Shown here piece after piece: positions 34,786 through 43,921 of a DNA stretch of 64,000 nt (position 1 is the first letter of the stretch; each line of letters begins with the position of its first letter). Origin of the DNA: Nitrosomonadales bacterium (GTDB lineage Bacteria; Pseudomonadota; Gammaproteobacteria; Burkholderiales; Gallionellaceae). Below the pieces are notes generated by a model, which saw only the letters and a list, made by a program, of their open reading frames with translations, ran no database searches and was not told where the DNA came from. The stretch covers positions 248,001 to 312,000 of the forward strand of contig JACQYW010000012.1 in assembly GCA_016208015.1 (NCBI GenBank), given 5' to 3'. Made by a program: the position numbers and the translations under genes.

Positions 34786-35625
34786 GTGAACAGCGACGGT
34801 CTGACCACCACCGACCACAGCCGCGACAGCGCCGGACTGCGCTATGTCTATCCGGTCGTATCGCGCCGCGCGGGCGGCGTTTCCATCGGCATCAATCTCA
34901 ATCCCAACAATGCCTGCAACTGGCGCTGCATCTACTGCCAGGTGCCCGACCTCACGCGCGGCACTGCGCCGCCGGTCGATCTGGCCCTGCTGGAAAAGGA
35001 ACTCAGCGGTTTCCTGCACGAGTTGCAGCACGGTGATTTCATGCAGCGCGTGCCGCCCGAGGCGCGCCGCATCAACGACATCGCCATCTCGGGCAACGGT
35101 GAGCCGACCAGTGCGCAGGAATTCAACGAAGTCATCGAGCTCATTGGCAGGCTCAAGCCCTCTGGTCTCAAGCTGGTACTCATCACCAACGGCAGTCTGA
35201 TGCAGCGCGAGAATGTGCAGCAGGGCCTGCGCCGCATGGCGCAGTTCAACGGCGAAGTCTGGTTCAAGCTGGATCGGGCCAGCGAAGACGGCATGGCGCG
35301 GGTCAACGATACGAAAACGACGATGGAAAAGGTTCGGCAGAACCTGATCGCCGCCATTTCAAATTGTCCTGATACCTGGCTGCAAACCTGCTGGTTCGCG
35401 CTGGATGGTGTTGCGCCGACCAGTCGGGACGAAGACGACTATGTTGATTTCCTCAAAAGCCTGCTGCGCGGTGGCATCAAGCCGCAAGGTGTGTTGCTCT
35501 ACGGTTTGGCGCGACCCTCGTTGCAGGTGGAGGCGCCGCGCCTGAGCGCCCTGCCGCAAGCTGATCTGGAACGTTTCGCGGCCCGTATCCGCAAGCTCGG
35601 CGTGGATGTGCGGGTGACGGCCTGA
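34786..35625 (+). CDS. Radical SAM protein
   Basis: GTG start 7 bases after nlpD. The 279-residue protein has the radical SAM motif CNWRCIYC at about residues 45-52 and downstream ISGNGEPTSAQEF, which resembles the GGE-type SAM-contact motif. No extra C-terminal cysteine cluster is visible. The product made is not known; similar short proteins are often annotated simply as radical SAM proteins. Confidence 0.8.
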   Translation: MNSDGLTTTDHSRDSAGLRYVYPVVSRRAGGVSIGINLNPNNACNWRCIYCQVPDLTRGTAPPVDLALLEKELSGFLHELQHGDFMQRVPPEARRINDIAISGNGEPTSAQEFNEVIELIGRLKPSGLKLVLITNGSLMQRENVQQGLRRMAQFNGEVWFKLDRASEDGMARVNDTKTTMEKVRQNLIAAISNCPDTWLQTCWFALDGVAPTSRDEDDYVDFLKSLLRGGIKPQGVLLYGLARPSLQVEAPRLSALPQADLERFAARIRKLGVDVRVTA

Positions 35626-35749
35626 GCGGTCTGCGCAAGCCCCTTACAGCAGGCTTACAGCCGGCAAAAATTATCGCCAAACCTGCTTTCGAGGCAGGGT
35701 CAAATGTTACAATTCTCCGGTTGCGTGCCGAACCGATTGGACATTCCCA

Positions 35750-37168
35750 GTGATTAAAAAAATACTCGTCGCCAACCGAGGAGAGATCGCAGTTCGCATC
35801 GTGCGTGCGTGCTCGGAGATGGGCATCAAGTCGGTCGCCATCTATACGGATGCGGATCGTCAGGCATTGCATGTGAAGAAAGCGGATGAAGCCTACAACC
35901 TCGGTTCAGAGCCGGTCTCCGGCTATCTGAATGCGCATAACATCGTCAACGTCGCCGTGACTTCCGGTTGCGATGCTCTGCATCCCGGCTACGGTTTCCT
36001 TTCCGAGAATCCCGAGCTGGCCGAGATCTGCGAACGCCGCGATATCAAGTTCATCGGCCCGAACGCGGACGTGATCCGCCAGATGGGCGACAAGATCCAG
36101 GCGCGCAATGCCATGATCGCCGCAGGCATCCCTTGCGTGCCGGGCAGCGACGGCAACCTCGCCGATGTCGAAGAAGCGCGTGTGCTGGCCAAACAGATCG
36201 GCTACCCCGTCATGCTCAAGGCCACCAACGGCGGCGGCGGGCGCGGCATCCGCCGTTGCGACGACGAGAAGGACCTGCTCGCCAATTACGATCGCGTGAT
36301 CTCGGAAGCGAGCAAAGCGTTCGGCAAGCCGGAAGTGTTCCTCGAGAAATGCGTGGTCAATCCCAAGCACATCGAAGTGCAGGTGCTGGGCGACAGCCAC
36401 GGCAACGCCATCCACCTGTTCGAGCGCGACTGTTCCATCCAGCGCCGTAATCAGAAGCTCATCGAGATCGCTCCGTCGCCGCAGATCACGCCGGAGCAGC
36501 GCGAATACATCGGCGCGCTGGCGGTGAAGGCCTGCCATGCGGTCAGTTACGAGAACGCGGGCACGGTCGAGTTCCTGCTCGACCAGAGCGGCGATTTTTA
36601 TTTCATGGAAATGAACACGCGCGTGCAGGTCGAGCACACCGTGACCGAATCCATCACAGGTATCGACATCGTGCAGGAGCAGATACGCATCGCCGACGGC
36701 CTGCCGCTGCAATACAAACAGGAAGACGTGCAGTTCCGCGGCTTTGCGATGGAGTTCCGCATCAACGCGGAAGACCCCAAGAACGGTTTCCTGCCCAGCT
36801 TCGGCAAGATCACGCGCTACTACGCACCGGGCGGTCCCGGTGTGCGCATCGACGCCGCCATGTACAGCGGCTATGTCATCCCGCCGTATTTCGATTCGAT
36901 GTGCGCCAAGCTCACCGTCTGGGCGCTCACCTGGGAAGGCGTGGTCGAGCGCGGACGCCGTGCGCTGAGCGACATGGTGGTGTACGGCGTGAAGACGACC
37001 ATCCCGTACTATCAGGAGATATTGAAGCATCCGGATTTCCGGGGCGCGGATTTCAACACCAGTTTCGTTGAAACGCACCCCGAGCTGGTCGATTACATCA
37101 CCCAGGTTCCGCCGGAACTCAGGGCGGCGGTGATCGCGGCGGCGATCGCGGCGCACGAAGGTATCTAA
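35750..37168 (+). CDS. pycA: Biotin carboxylase subunit, likely of two-subunit pyruvate carboxylase
   Basis: GTG start at 35750. The 472-residue protein is a biotin carboxylase with KKILVANRGEIAVRIVRA at the N-terminus, the ATP-grasp Gly-rich loop (KATNGGGGRGIRR) and EMNTRVQVEHTVTE. It lies 26 bases before a gene for the carboxyltransferase-plus-biotin subunit, so it is probably pyruvate carboxylase subunit A (PycA) rather than AccC, whose gene usually follows accB. Confidence 0.9.
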   Translation: MIKKILVANRGEIAVRIVRACSEMGIKSVAIYTDADRQALHVKKADEAYNLGSEPVSGYLNAHNIVNVAVTSGCDALHPGYGFLSENPELAEICERRDIKFIGPNADVIRQMGDKIQARNAMIAAGIPCVPGSDGNLADVEEARVLAKQIGYPVMLKATNGGGGRGIRRCDDEKDLLANYDRVISEASKAFGKPEVFLEKCVVNPKHIEVQVLGDSHGNAIHLFERDCSIQRRNQKLIEIAPSPQITPEQREYIGALAVKACHAVSYENAGTVEFLLDQSGDFYFMEMNTRVQVEHTVTESITGIDIVQEQIRIADGLPLQYKQEDVQFRGFAMEFRINAEDPKNGFLPSFGKITRYYAPGGPGVRIDAAMYSGYVIPPYFDSMCAKLTVWALTWEGVVERGRRALSDMVVYGVKTTIPYYQEILKHPDFRGADFNTSFVETHPELVDYITQVPPELRAAVIAAAIAAHEGI

Positions 37169-37194
37169 CATCAATCTTTACGTAAGTTAACACC

Positions 37195-39045
37195 ATGGCA
37201 AAGACACAAATCTCCGAACTGGTCCTGCGCGACGGACACCAATCCATGATCGCCACGCGCATGCGCACCGACGACATGCTGCCCATCTGTTCCAAACTGG
37301 ACAGCATCGGTTTCTGGTCGCTGGAAGCATGGGGCGGGGCGACCTTCGATTCCTGTGTGCGCTTCCTGAAAGAAGATCCATGGGAGCGTCTGAAACGTCT
37401 GCGCAAAGCATTGCCGAACACGCGCATCCAGATGCTGCTGCGCGGCCAGAATCTGCTCGGTTATCGCCACTATTCCGACGACGTGGTGCGCGCTTTCGTG
37501 AAGAAGTCCGCCGACAACGGCGTGGACGTGTTCCGCATCTTCGACGCGATGAACGACATGCGCAATCTGCGCGTCTCCGTCGAGGCGGTGAAGAAGTCGG
37601 GCAAGCATGCCGAAGGCTGCATCAGCTACACCACCAGCCCGGTGCATGACATCGCCACCTTTGCCACCATGGCTGCCGAACTGGAAGCGCTCGGCTGCGA
37701 TTCCATCGCCATCAAGGACATGGCCGGTCTGCTCACGCCGTATGCCACTTTCGAACTGGTCAAGGCACTGCGTACCGCCGTCAGCGTGCCCATCCACCTG
37801 CACAGCCACTCCACTTCCGGCCTGTCCGCGATGTGCATCCTCAAGGCGGTGGAAGCGGGTGCCACCATGCTCGATACCTGCAACTCATCCTTCGGCGAAG
37901 GTGCCAGCCATTCCTCGACCGAGAGCGTGGTCGCCGCGCTGCGCGGCACCGAATACGACACCGGCCTCGACCTTGGGGCGATGCAGGAAGTCACTGCCTA
38001 CTTCGTCGAAGTGCGCAAAAAATACTGGCAGTTCGAGAGCGCCTTCACCGGCGTCGACACGCGCGTGCTGGTCAACCAGGTGCCCGGCGGCATGATCTCC
38101 AACCTGTCCCACCAGCTCAAGGAGCTGGACGCGCTCAACCGCATGAATGAGGTACTGGCCGAGATCCCGCGCGTGCGCGAGGACATGGGCTACCCGCCGC
38201 TGGTCACGCCGACCTCGCAGATCGTCGGCACCCAGGCGGTACTCAACGTGCTGACCGGCGAACGTTACAAGTCCGTCACCAATGAAGTGAAGAACTACCT
38301 GCTCGGCCAGTACGGCAAAGCGCCCGGCAAGATCAACGAGAAGATCAGGGCTCAGGCGGTCGGTGATGCCGAAGTGATGACCTGCCGTCCCGCCGATGTG
38401 CTGGAAGACGAGATGAACCGCCTCAAGGTCGAGAGCGAGACCTTCGCGCAGAGCGAAGAGGACGTGCTCACCTACGCCATGTTCCCCGACCTGGGCAAGA
38501 CCTTCCTGCAGGAGCGCAATGCCAACACGCTCAAACCCGAAGTGTTGCAGCCCAAGGAAGCAGCCACCCACACCACCGAGCGGTACGCGCCCAACGAGTT
38601 CAAGGTCACCCTGCACGGCGAGACCTTCCACATCAAACTCACCGGCAGCGGCCACCACGGCGAGGAGCAACGCCCGTTCTATGTCTCGGTGGACGGCATC
38701 TCGGAAGAGGTCATGATCGAGACCCTGAACGAGATCGAGGTCGGCGGCGGCAAGGGCAACGGCAAGAAGAAGTCCTCCGCATCGCTGCAGTCCGGCGGCA
38801 GCACTCGTCCGCGTCCCTCGCATCAGGGCTGCGTCACCACCGCCATGCCCGGCACCATCGTCGATGTCAAAGCCAAGATCGGCGGCAAGGTCGAAGCGGG
38901 CGACGGCGTGCTGGTCATCGAAGCCATGAAGATGGAGAACGAGATCCAGGCCCCGGCGAGCGGGGTCATCATCAGCGTGCATGTGAAGAAGGGCGACAGC
39001 GTGTCGCCGGACGAGACGCTGGTGGAGATCCAGTGCACTGAATAG
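37195..39045 (+). CDS. pycB: Pyruvate carboxylase subunit B / oxaloacetate decarboxylase alpha-like
   Basis: The 616-residue protein has a carboxyltransferase TIM barrel (LVLRDGHQSMIATRMRT, RIFDAMND, KDMAGLL, HLHSHSTSG) and a C-terminal biotinyl domain with the attachment lysine in VIEAMKMENEI. With the preceding biotin carboxylase it would convert pyruvate to oxaloacetate. No oadB/oadG membrane subunits are adjacent, which argues against a sodium-pumping decarboxylase. Confidence 0.92.
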   Translation: MAKTQISELVLRDGHQSMIATRMRTDDMLPICSKLDSIGFWSLEAWGGATFDSCVRFLKEDPWERLKRLRKALPNTRIQMLLRGQNLLGYRHYSDDVVRAFVKKSADNGVDVFRIFDAMNDMRNLRVSVEAVKKSGKHAEGCISYTTSPVHDIATFATMAAELEALGCDSIAIKDMAGLLTPYATFELVKALRTAVSVPIHLHSHSTSGLSAMCILKAVEAGATMLDTCNSSFGEGASHSSTESVVAALRGTEYDTGLDLGAMQEVTAYFVEVRKKYWQFESAFTGVDTRVLVNQVPGGMISNLSHQLKELDALNRMNEVLAEIPRVREDMGYPPLVTPTSQIVGTQAVLNVLTGERYKSVTNEVKNYLLGQYGKAPGKINEKIRAQAVGDAEVMTCRPADVLEDEMNRLKVESETFAQSEEDVLTYAMFPDLGKTFLQERNANTLKPEVLQPKEAATHTTERYAPNEFKVTLHGETFHIKLTGSGHHGEEQRPFYVSVDGISEEVMIETLNEIEVGGGKGNGKKKSSASLQSGGSTRPRPSHQGCVTTAMPGTIVDVKAKIGGKVEAGDGVLVIEAMKMENEIQAPASGVIISVHVKKGDSVSPDETLVEIQCTE

Positions 39046-39070
39046 AAACGGGAGCTGGGTATAAAACGAA

Positions 39071-39102
39071 ACGGGGTGCGATTTCACACCCCGCTTTGGT
39101 TT
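39071..39102 (+). terminator. Rho-independent terminator after pycB
   Basis: CGGGGTG (39072-39078) pairs with CACCCCG (39087-39093) and is followed by CTTTGGTTT. It lies 26 bases after the pycB stop and separates it from the convergent gene. Confidence 0.8.
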
Positions 39103-39124
39103 CTGTGGCTGTAACCGGTTCGGT

Positions 39125-39961
39125 CTATTGGATCGTCTTTACGAGCCGGAAGCCTATGTTGTTGCTGCGGCCGTTTTGGCTGAATCCGAAGCGTCTGGCC
39201 CCTTGGGTGGATTGTGCATCGCTGTACCACGAACCGCCGCGAACCACGCGATTGTCACCATCTCCTATCCAGGCGCTACCATTCGTTGGAGCACCCTTGA
39301 AGTCTTCGTGCCAGCAGTCTTCGACCCATTCCCACACATTGCCGCTCATGTCATAGATGCCCCAGGCATTGGAGCGTTTTGTGGAAACCGGGTGGGTTGT
39401 GCTGTTGGCATTGCCCTGGTACCAGGCGCTGCTGTCGATATTCTCGCTTCCACAGTATTCGCTTTTCATTCCTGCCTGGCATGCATAGGCCCATTCCTGC
39501 TCGCTCGGTAAGCGGTACAGCTTGCCGGTTCGGGCATTGAGGCGCTTGATGAACTCTTTTGCTTCGTTCCAGCTGACGTTCTCTACCGGGCAGTCACTAC
39601 CGCATTTGTAGAATTCACTCGGATTGCTTCCCATGATGGCCCTCCATTGGCCTTGGGTCACCTCTGTCGTGCACATGGCGAAGGGTTTGGCGATCTTCAC
39701 CTGCAAAGTCTCTTTGCTGCCCAGTTTGGGCGGCGGGATTATCGAGAACAGCATCGAGGTACCGCCCAGCATGGTGCCGCCAGGGATCTCGACCGGTTTT
39801 CGTCCTGCATTGGTTTTTGGCGATCCCATCTCGAAGCTGCCCGCATGGATCACGACCATCTCGGGACAATCGGTATCCGCCCGTGATTGAAGAGGAACTG
39901 CGATCAGACAAAGAGTGGAGATGGTGATTCCGAACAGATTTTTCAGTTTGGATTTGATCAT
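39125..39961 (-). CDS. Secreted FGE-like (SUMF1 fold) protein
   Basis: Start taken at the internal Met that gives a good signal peptide (FGITISTLCLIAVPLQSRA); a longer frame to 40018 exists. The product of about 278 residues is an FGE-sulfatase/SUMF1 domain (EMVVIHAGSFEMGS, EVTQGQWRAIMG, LPSEQEWAYACQAG, YDMSGNVWEWVEDCW, VVRGGSWYS). The paired catalytic cysteines of true FGE near the C-terminus are missing. It is related to the C-terminal domain of the protein at 20866-21966 but lacks the TPR part. Confidence 0.82.
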   Translation of the reverse strand: MIKSKLKNLFGITISTLCLIAVPLQSRADTDCPEMVVIHAGSFEMGSPKTNAGRKPVEIPGGTMLGGTSMLFSIIPPPKLGSKETLQVKIAKPFAMCTTEVTQGQWRAIMGSNPSEFYKCGSDCPVENVSWNEAKEFIKRLNARTGKLYRLPSEQEWAYACQAGMKSEYCGSENIDSSAWYQGNANSTTHPVSTKRSNAWGIYDMSGNVWEWVEDCWHEDFKGAPTNGSAWIGDGDNRVVRGGSWYSDAQSTQGARRFGFSQNGRSNNIGFRLVKTIQ

Positions 39962-40132
39962 TTTCAATGACTTCGTGATGTTTGCATGTTCCTCAACCTG
40001 TGTAGAGGGCGGAATCATTCTAGCCGAAACGGGGCGGGATGCGTAAAGACGAACGCAGTATCGTAGTCTTTTTCTCTGTTTTATCGATCCGGGACAGTCG
40101 CGACTGAATCAGGCCCGCATTCCGTTCCCGGA

Positions 40133-40166
40133 GGTGAAACGCGCTCCGTAAAGAGTGCGTTTCACC
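40133..40166 (-). terminator. Hairpin downstream of ppdK
   Basis: GGTGAAACGC at 40133-40142 and GCGTTTCACC at 40157-40166 form a perfect 10-bp stem with a 14-base loop, 37 bases after the ppdK stop on the minus strand. No T-run follows, so it is a candidate terminator or mRNA-stabilising hairpin only. Confidence 0.5.
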
Positions 40167-40203
40167 AGGCTCCGCATACTTTCATGCCCGGCGCAATACA
40201 GGA

Positions 40204-42999
40204 TCAGTTCGGTTCCTTGTATTGCGCCTCCAGCAACTTCGCCTGCGCCGCGGCCAGTCGCGCGATAGGCACGCGCGGGCCTGAGCAGGAGACGTAGTTG
40301 AGGCCGATGTGGTGGCAGAAGCGGATGGAGCCGGGGTGGCCGCCGTGTTCGCCGCAGATGCCGACCTTGAGTTCGGGGTTGGTCTCGCGTCCTTTGCCGA
40401 CCGCCATCTTCATCAGTTGTCCCACGCCCTTGATGTCGAGCACCTCGAACGGGTTGTCTTCCAGGATGCCGGTCTCGGTGTAGGCGGGCAGGAACTTGTT
40501 CTCGGCATCTTCGCGGCTGAACGAGAAGGTCGCCTGGGTCAGGTCGTTGGTGCCGAAGGAGAAGAACTCGGCGGTCTCGGCCATGCGTCCGGCTCGCACG
40601 CAGGCACGCACCACTTCCAGCATGGAGCCGAACTTGAATCTCACGTTGATGCCGTGGGTCGCGTTCACTTCCTCATGGATGCGCTGCACGTAGCTGTGGA
40701 TGCGCTTGAGTTCTTCCACGGTCGCCACCTGCGGCACCATGATCTCGGGGTATATCTCCAGGCCTTCCTTGGCGCACAGCGCGGCGGCTTCAAGGATCGC
40801 GCGTATCTGCATCGAGTAGATCTCGGGATAGGTGATGCCCAGGCGCACGCCGCGATGGCCCAGCATGGGGTTGACCTCGGCCAGCGCGCGGACCTTCTTC
40901 AGCACGATCTCTTTCCGGCTGATCACGTCTTCTTCCAGATGCGATTCCTTGAAATCGCCCAGTCCGCCCATGAGCTTGGTCAGACCGTCGGCATATTGCT
41001 GGTACAGCTTGGGGTTGAGCAGCTTGAGCGTGTCCGGCAATTCTTCCAGCCCCTTGATGGTGTCGCGCAACTGGTGCAGGTGCGCGATCTCCAGTTCCAG
41101 CTGCGCGGCGGTGGGCAGGAACTCGTGCATCGGCGGGTCGAGCAGGCGCACGGTGACGGGCAGGCCCTTCATCGCCTTGAAGATGCCCTTGAAGTCGGCG
41201 CGCTGAATCGGCAGCAGACGGTCGAGTGCGGCCTGGCGTTCTTCCGGTGTCTCGGACAGGATCATCTCCTGCACGATGGGCAGGCGGTCGGTGCTGTTGA
41301 ACATGCGCTCGGTGCGGCACAGGCCGATGCCCATCGCGCCGAATTCGCGCGCGCGCGCGGCATCGCCGGGTGTGTCGGCGTTCGCCATCACCTTAAGCCT
41401 GGACATTTCATCCGCCCAAGCCAGCAGCGTGACCAATTCTTCGGAGAACTCCGCTTCCACCGTCGGCACATCACCCGCATACACATGGCCGGTGCTGCCG
41501 TTGATGGTGATGACATCGCCTTCCTGCAATACGGTGTCGCCGATCTGCGCGCTGCGCAGCACGTCGTTGATGACGATCTGGTCGCAACCCGAGACGCAGG
41601 GTTTGCCCATGCCGCGCGCCACCACGGCAGCGTGCGAGGTCTTGCCGCCGCGGCTGGTCAGGATGCCCTGCGCCTGGAAGAAGCCGTGGATGTCTTCCGG
41701 CTTGGTCTCTTCGCGTACCAGGATGATCTTCTCCCCGGCGCGGCCGCGTGCTTCCGCGGTGTCGGCGTCGAACACGATCTTGCCGGATGCGGCTCCCGGC
41801 GAGGCGGGCAGACCCTGCGCCAGCGATTTGCCGTGGAAGTTGGGCGCCAGTTGCGGCACCAGCAGTTGTTCGAGGATGGCCGGTTCGATGCGCAGCAGTG
41901 CGCGTTCCTTGCTGATCAGTCCGTCGTTGAACATCTCCACCGAAGTGCGCACCATGCCGCGTGCGTTCATCTTGCCGTTGCGCGTCTGCAAACAATACAG
42001 GATGCCTTTCTCGATGGTGAACTCGAAGTCCTGCACCTCGTGGTAATGCGATTCGAGGCGGTTATGCAGCGTGATCAGCTGGCGGTAGATCTCCGGCATC
42101 TCTTTTTCCATCTCGGCGATGGCCTTGGGCGTGCGGATGCCCGCCACCACGTCCTCGCCCTGCGCATTGGTAAGGTACTCGCCATAGATCAGGTTCTCGC
42201 CGGTGCCGGGGTTGCGCGTGAAGCCCACGCCGGTACCGGAGTCGTTGCCCATGTTGCCGAACACCATGGTGCAGATATTCACCGCCGTGCCGTTGGCCTG
42301 GTCTTTGGTGATCTTGAACTGCTTGCGGTAATCCACCGCGCGTTTGCCCATCCACGAACCGAACACCGCGCCGACCGCGATCTCCAGTTGCTCGTACGGG
42401 TCCTGCGGGAAGGGTTTGCCGTGGTGCTTTTCGACGATGGCAAGGAAGTCCTTGGCCAGTTCTTTCAGGTGGTCGACGTTCAGGTCCAGATCATGCGGCG
42501 CGCCGTATTTGCGCTTGATCGCGGTCATGCGCTCGTCGAAATGTTCGTCGTTGATATCCAGCGCGATCTTGCCGAACAACTGGATGAAACGGCGGTAGGT
42601 GTCGTAGGCGAAACGCTCGTTGCCGGTCTGCTTGATGAGTCCCTTGAGCGAAACCTCGTTGAGGCCGAGGTTGAGGATGGTGTCCATCATGCCGGGCATG
42701 GACATGGACGAACCGGAACGGACCGAGACCAGCAGCGGATTGTCCTTGCCGCCGAAGCCCTTGCCGGTCTTCTTCTCCAGCGCCTTCATGTGCGCCTTGA
42801 TGTCGTCCATCAGGCCGTCGGGCAACTGGTTCTTCTCCAGATAGGCGTTGCAGGCCTCGGTGGTGATGGTGAAACCGGGCGGGACATTCAGGCCGATCTG
42901 CGTCATTTCGCACAGGTTCGCGCCTTTGCCGCCGAGCAGCATCTTGTTCTTGCCGTCGCCTTTTTCGAAATCGTAGATGTATTGACTGGTGCCGGCCAT
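40204..42999 (-). CDS. ppdK: Pyruvate, phosphate dikinase
   Basis: The 931-residue protein has PPDK length and order: N-terminal ATP-grasp part (MLLGGKGANLCEMTQIGLNV), the central phosphohistidine domain with TSRGGKTSHAAVVARGMG, and the C-terminal PEP/pyruvate domain (GICGEHGGHPGS). It interconverts pyruvate and PEP using ATP and Pi. With PycAB nearby it lets the cell move carbon between pyruvate, PEP and oxaloacetate. It is monocistronic in appearance. Confidence 0.97.
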   Translation of the reverse strand: MAGTSQYIYDFEKGDGKNKMLLGGKGANLCEMTQIGLNVPPGFTITTEACNAYLEKNQLPDGLMDDIKAHMKALEKKTGKGFGGKDNPLLVSVRSGSSMSMPGMMDTILNLGLNEVSLKGLIKQTGNERFAYDTYRRFIQLFGKIALDINDEHFDERMTAIKRKYGAPHDLDLNVDHLKELAKDFLAIVEKHHGKPFPQDPYEQLEIAVGAVFGSWMGKRAVDYRKQFKITKDQANGTAVNICTMVFGNMGNDSGTGVGFTRNPGTGENLIYGEYLTNAQGEDVVAGIRTPKAIAEMEKEMPEIYRQLITLHNRLESHYHEVQDFEFTIEKGILYCLQTRNGKMNARGMVRTSVEMFNDGLISKERALLRIEPAILEQLLVPQLAPNFHGKSLAQGLPASPGAASGKIVFDADTAEARGRAGEKIILVREETKPEDIHGFFQAQGILTSRGGKTSHAAVVARGMGKPCVSGCDQIVINDVLRSAQIGDTVLQEGDVITINGSTGHVYAGDVPTVEAEFSEELVTLLAWADEMSRLKVMANADTPGDAARAREFGAMGIGLCRTERMFNSTDRLPIVQEMILSETPEERQAALDRLLPIQRADFKGIFKAMKGLPVTVRLLDPPMHEFLPTAAQLELEIAHLHQLRDTIKGLEELPDTLKLLNPKLYQQYADGLTKLMGGLGDFKESHLEEDVISRKEIVLKKVRALAEVNPMLGHRGVRLGITYPEIYSMQIRAILEAAALCAKEGLEIYPEIMVPQVATVEELKRIHSYVQRIHEEVNATHGINVRFKFGSMLEVVRACVRAGRMAETAEFFSFGTNDLTQATFSFSREDAENKFLPAYTETGILEDNPFEVLDIKGVGQLMKMAVGKGRETNPELKVGICGEHGGHPGSIRFCHHIGLNYVSCSGPRVPIARLAAAQAKLLEAQYKEPN

Positions 43000-43145
43000 T
43001 GCGCTTCTCCCTTATTTTGCCCACAAAAAGAAACCTGCATAACTGCGTTCGGATCACTCGGACCATTCTACGCGCCCTGTCATCCCTGCTTCAAGCTTCA
43101 TCGGCGGAAACGATATATACGAATGCCTGACCATGAAGCCAGAGC

Positions 43146-43171
43146 AAAAAAATGCCGACCCGGAGGTCGGC
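43146..43171 (-). terminator. Terminator of the hyb-hyp operon
   Basis: On the minus strand GCCGACC-TCCG-GGTCGGC (43154-43171) is followed by a run of seven T's after one intervening A-T pair (43146-43152 on the plus strand is all A). It lies 22 bases after the hypC stop and is a textbook intrinsic terminator. Confidence 0.92.
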
Positions 43172-43193
43172 GATTCAGGGAGGTGAAACAAAC

Positions 43194-43427
43194 TTATACG
43201 CTAGCTGTCTGGCCGAGTGCCGAGCCGAGCAGTTCCAGCGTCTGATGCGCGGCATCCGCTTCGACGCGCTCGTAGGCGAAACCGCCCGCCTGTACCAGCA
43301 CGTAATCGCCCAGCACCAGCGGGCCGTCGATCAGCAGCAGGCTGACATCGCGCTGTTCGCCGAAGCATTCGACCGTGGCCATTTCGCCGGCAAGCGCAAC
43401 GACGCGGGAAGGGATCGCCATGCACAT
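43194..43427 (-). CDS. hypC: HypC/HupF hydrogenase maturation chaperone
   Basis: The 77-residue protein starts MCMAIPSRVVAL, the HypC signature in which the second-position cysteine binds the iron fragment passed to the hydrogenase large subunit. It directly follows the maturation protease gene (2 bases apart) and is the last gene of the hyb operon. The other hyp genes are not in the window. Confidence 0.92.
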   Translation of the reverse strand: MCMAIPSRVVALAGEMATVECFGEQRDVSLLLIDGPLVLGDYVLVQAGGFAYERVEADAAHQTLELLGSALGQTASV

Positions 43428-43429
43428 GG

Positions 43430-43921
43430 TCAGGCCGCCTTGGGCAACTTGCTGCGCACCGGCATGCCCAGTTCGTGCAGCTCGGTCACCAGCAGGTCCA
43501 TCAGTTCCGGCAGGCGTGCTTCCACCTGCGGCGACAGCGACATGGAAGTCTCCAGCGACACCGGCTCGACGCCGATCACCGTCACGCCGCCGGGCTGCTC
43601 GCCGATGAAGGCCAGCGTGGCGAGCACGTCCGACAGGCCGATCTGGTGCGGCGACAGCTTGGTCTTGAAGAACACCGGCACCTGCTCGTCGGCGAGCCGG
43701 ATGATGGAGGCGGGCGGCCTGCCGCCGCGCACCGCATCGACGATGACGATGTGGTCGGCATTGGACAGGTCTTCCAGCATCTCCATGCCGGTGGTCCCGC
43801 CATCGATGATCACGACCTCGGGGGGGAGGGCGTAATCCTGTTGCAGCTTCTCGATGGCGCGCACGCCGATGCCTTCATCGGAGAGCAGGATGTTGCCGAC
43901 GCCCAGGACGATGATGCGCAT
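43430..43921 (-). CDS. hybD: Hydrogenase maturation protease
   Basis: The 163-residue protein starts MRIIVLGVGNILLSDEGIGV, with the conserved Glu and Asp that bind nickel in HybD-type endopeptidases (Glu at 16; Asp in VIVDAVRGG). It removes the C-terminal peptide of the large subunit after nickel insertion. The ATG overlaps the hybC stop (one base). Confidence 0.93.
   Translation of the reverse strand: MRIIVLGVGNILLSDEGIGVRAIEKLQQDYALPPEVVIIDGGTTGMEMLEDLSNADHIVIVDAVRGGRPPASIIRLADEQVPVFFKTKLSPHQIGLSDVLATLAFIGEQPGGVTVIGVEPVSLETSMSLSPQVEARLPELMDLLVTELHELGMPVRSKLPKAA

Noticed and set aside
34786..35625. MoaA (would complete the Moco set)
   Set aside because: It has the radical SAM motif but is shorter than MoaA and shows neither the C-terminal second Fe-S cysteines nor the GG end; it is also far from the moa genes.
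37195..39045. Sodium-pumping oxaloacetate decarboxylase
   Set aside because: No oadB or oadG gene is adjacent, and a biotin carboxylase gene is directly upstream, which fits two-subunit pyruvate carboxylase.
40309..43245. A 978-codon plus-strand reading frame opposite ppdK
   Set aside because: It is the antisense shadow of PPDK in GC-rich DNA; the minus-strand protein has all PPDK motifs.
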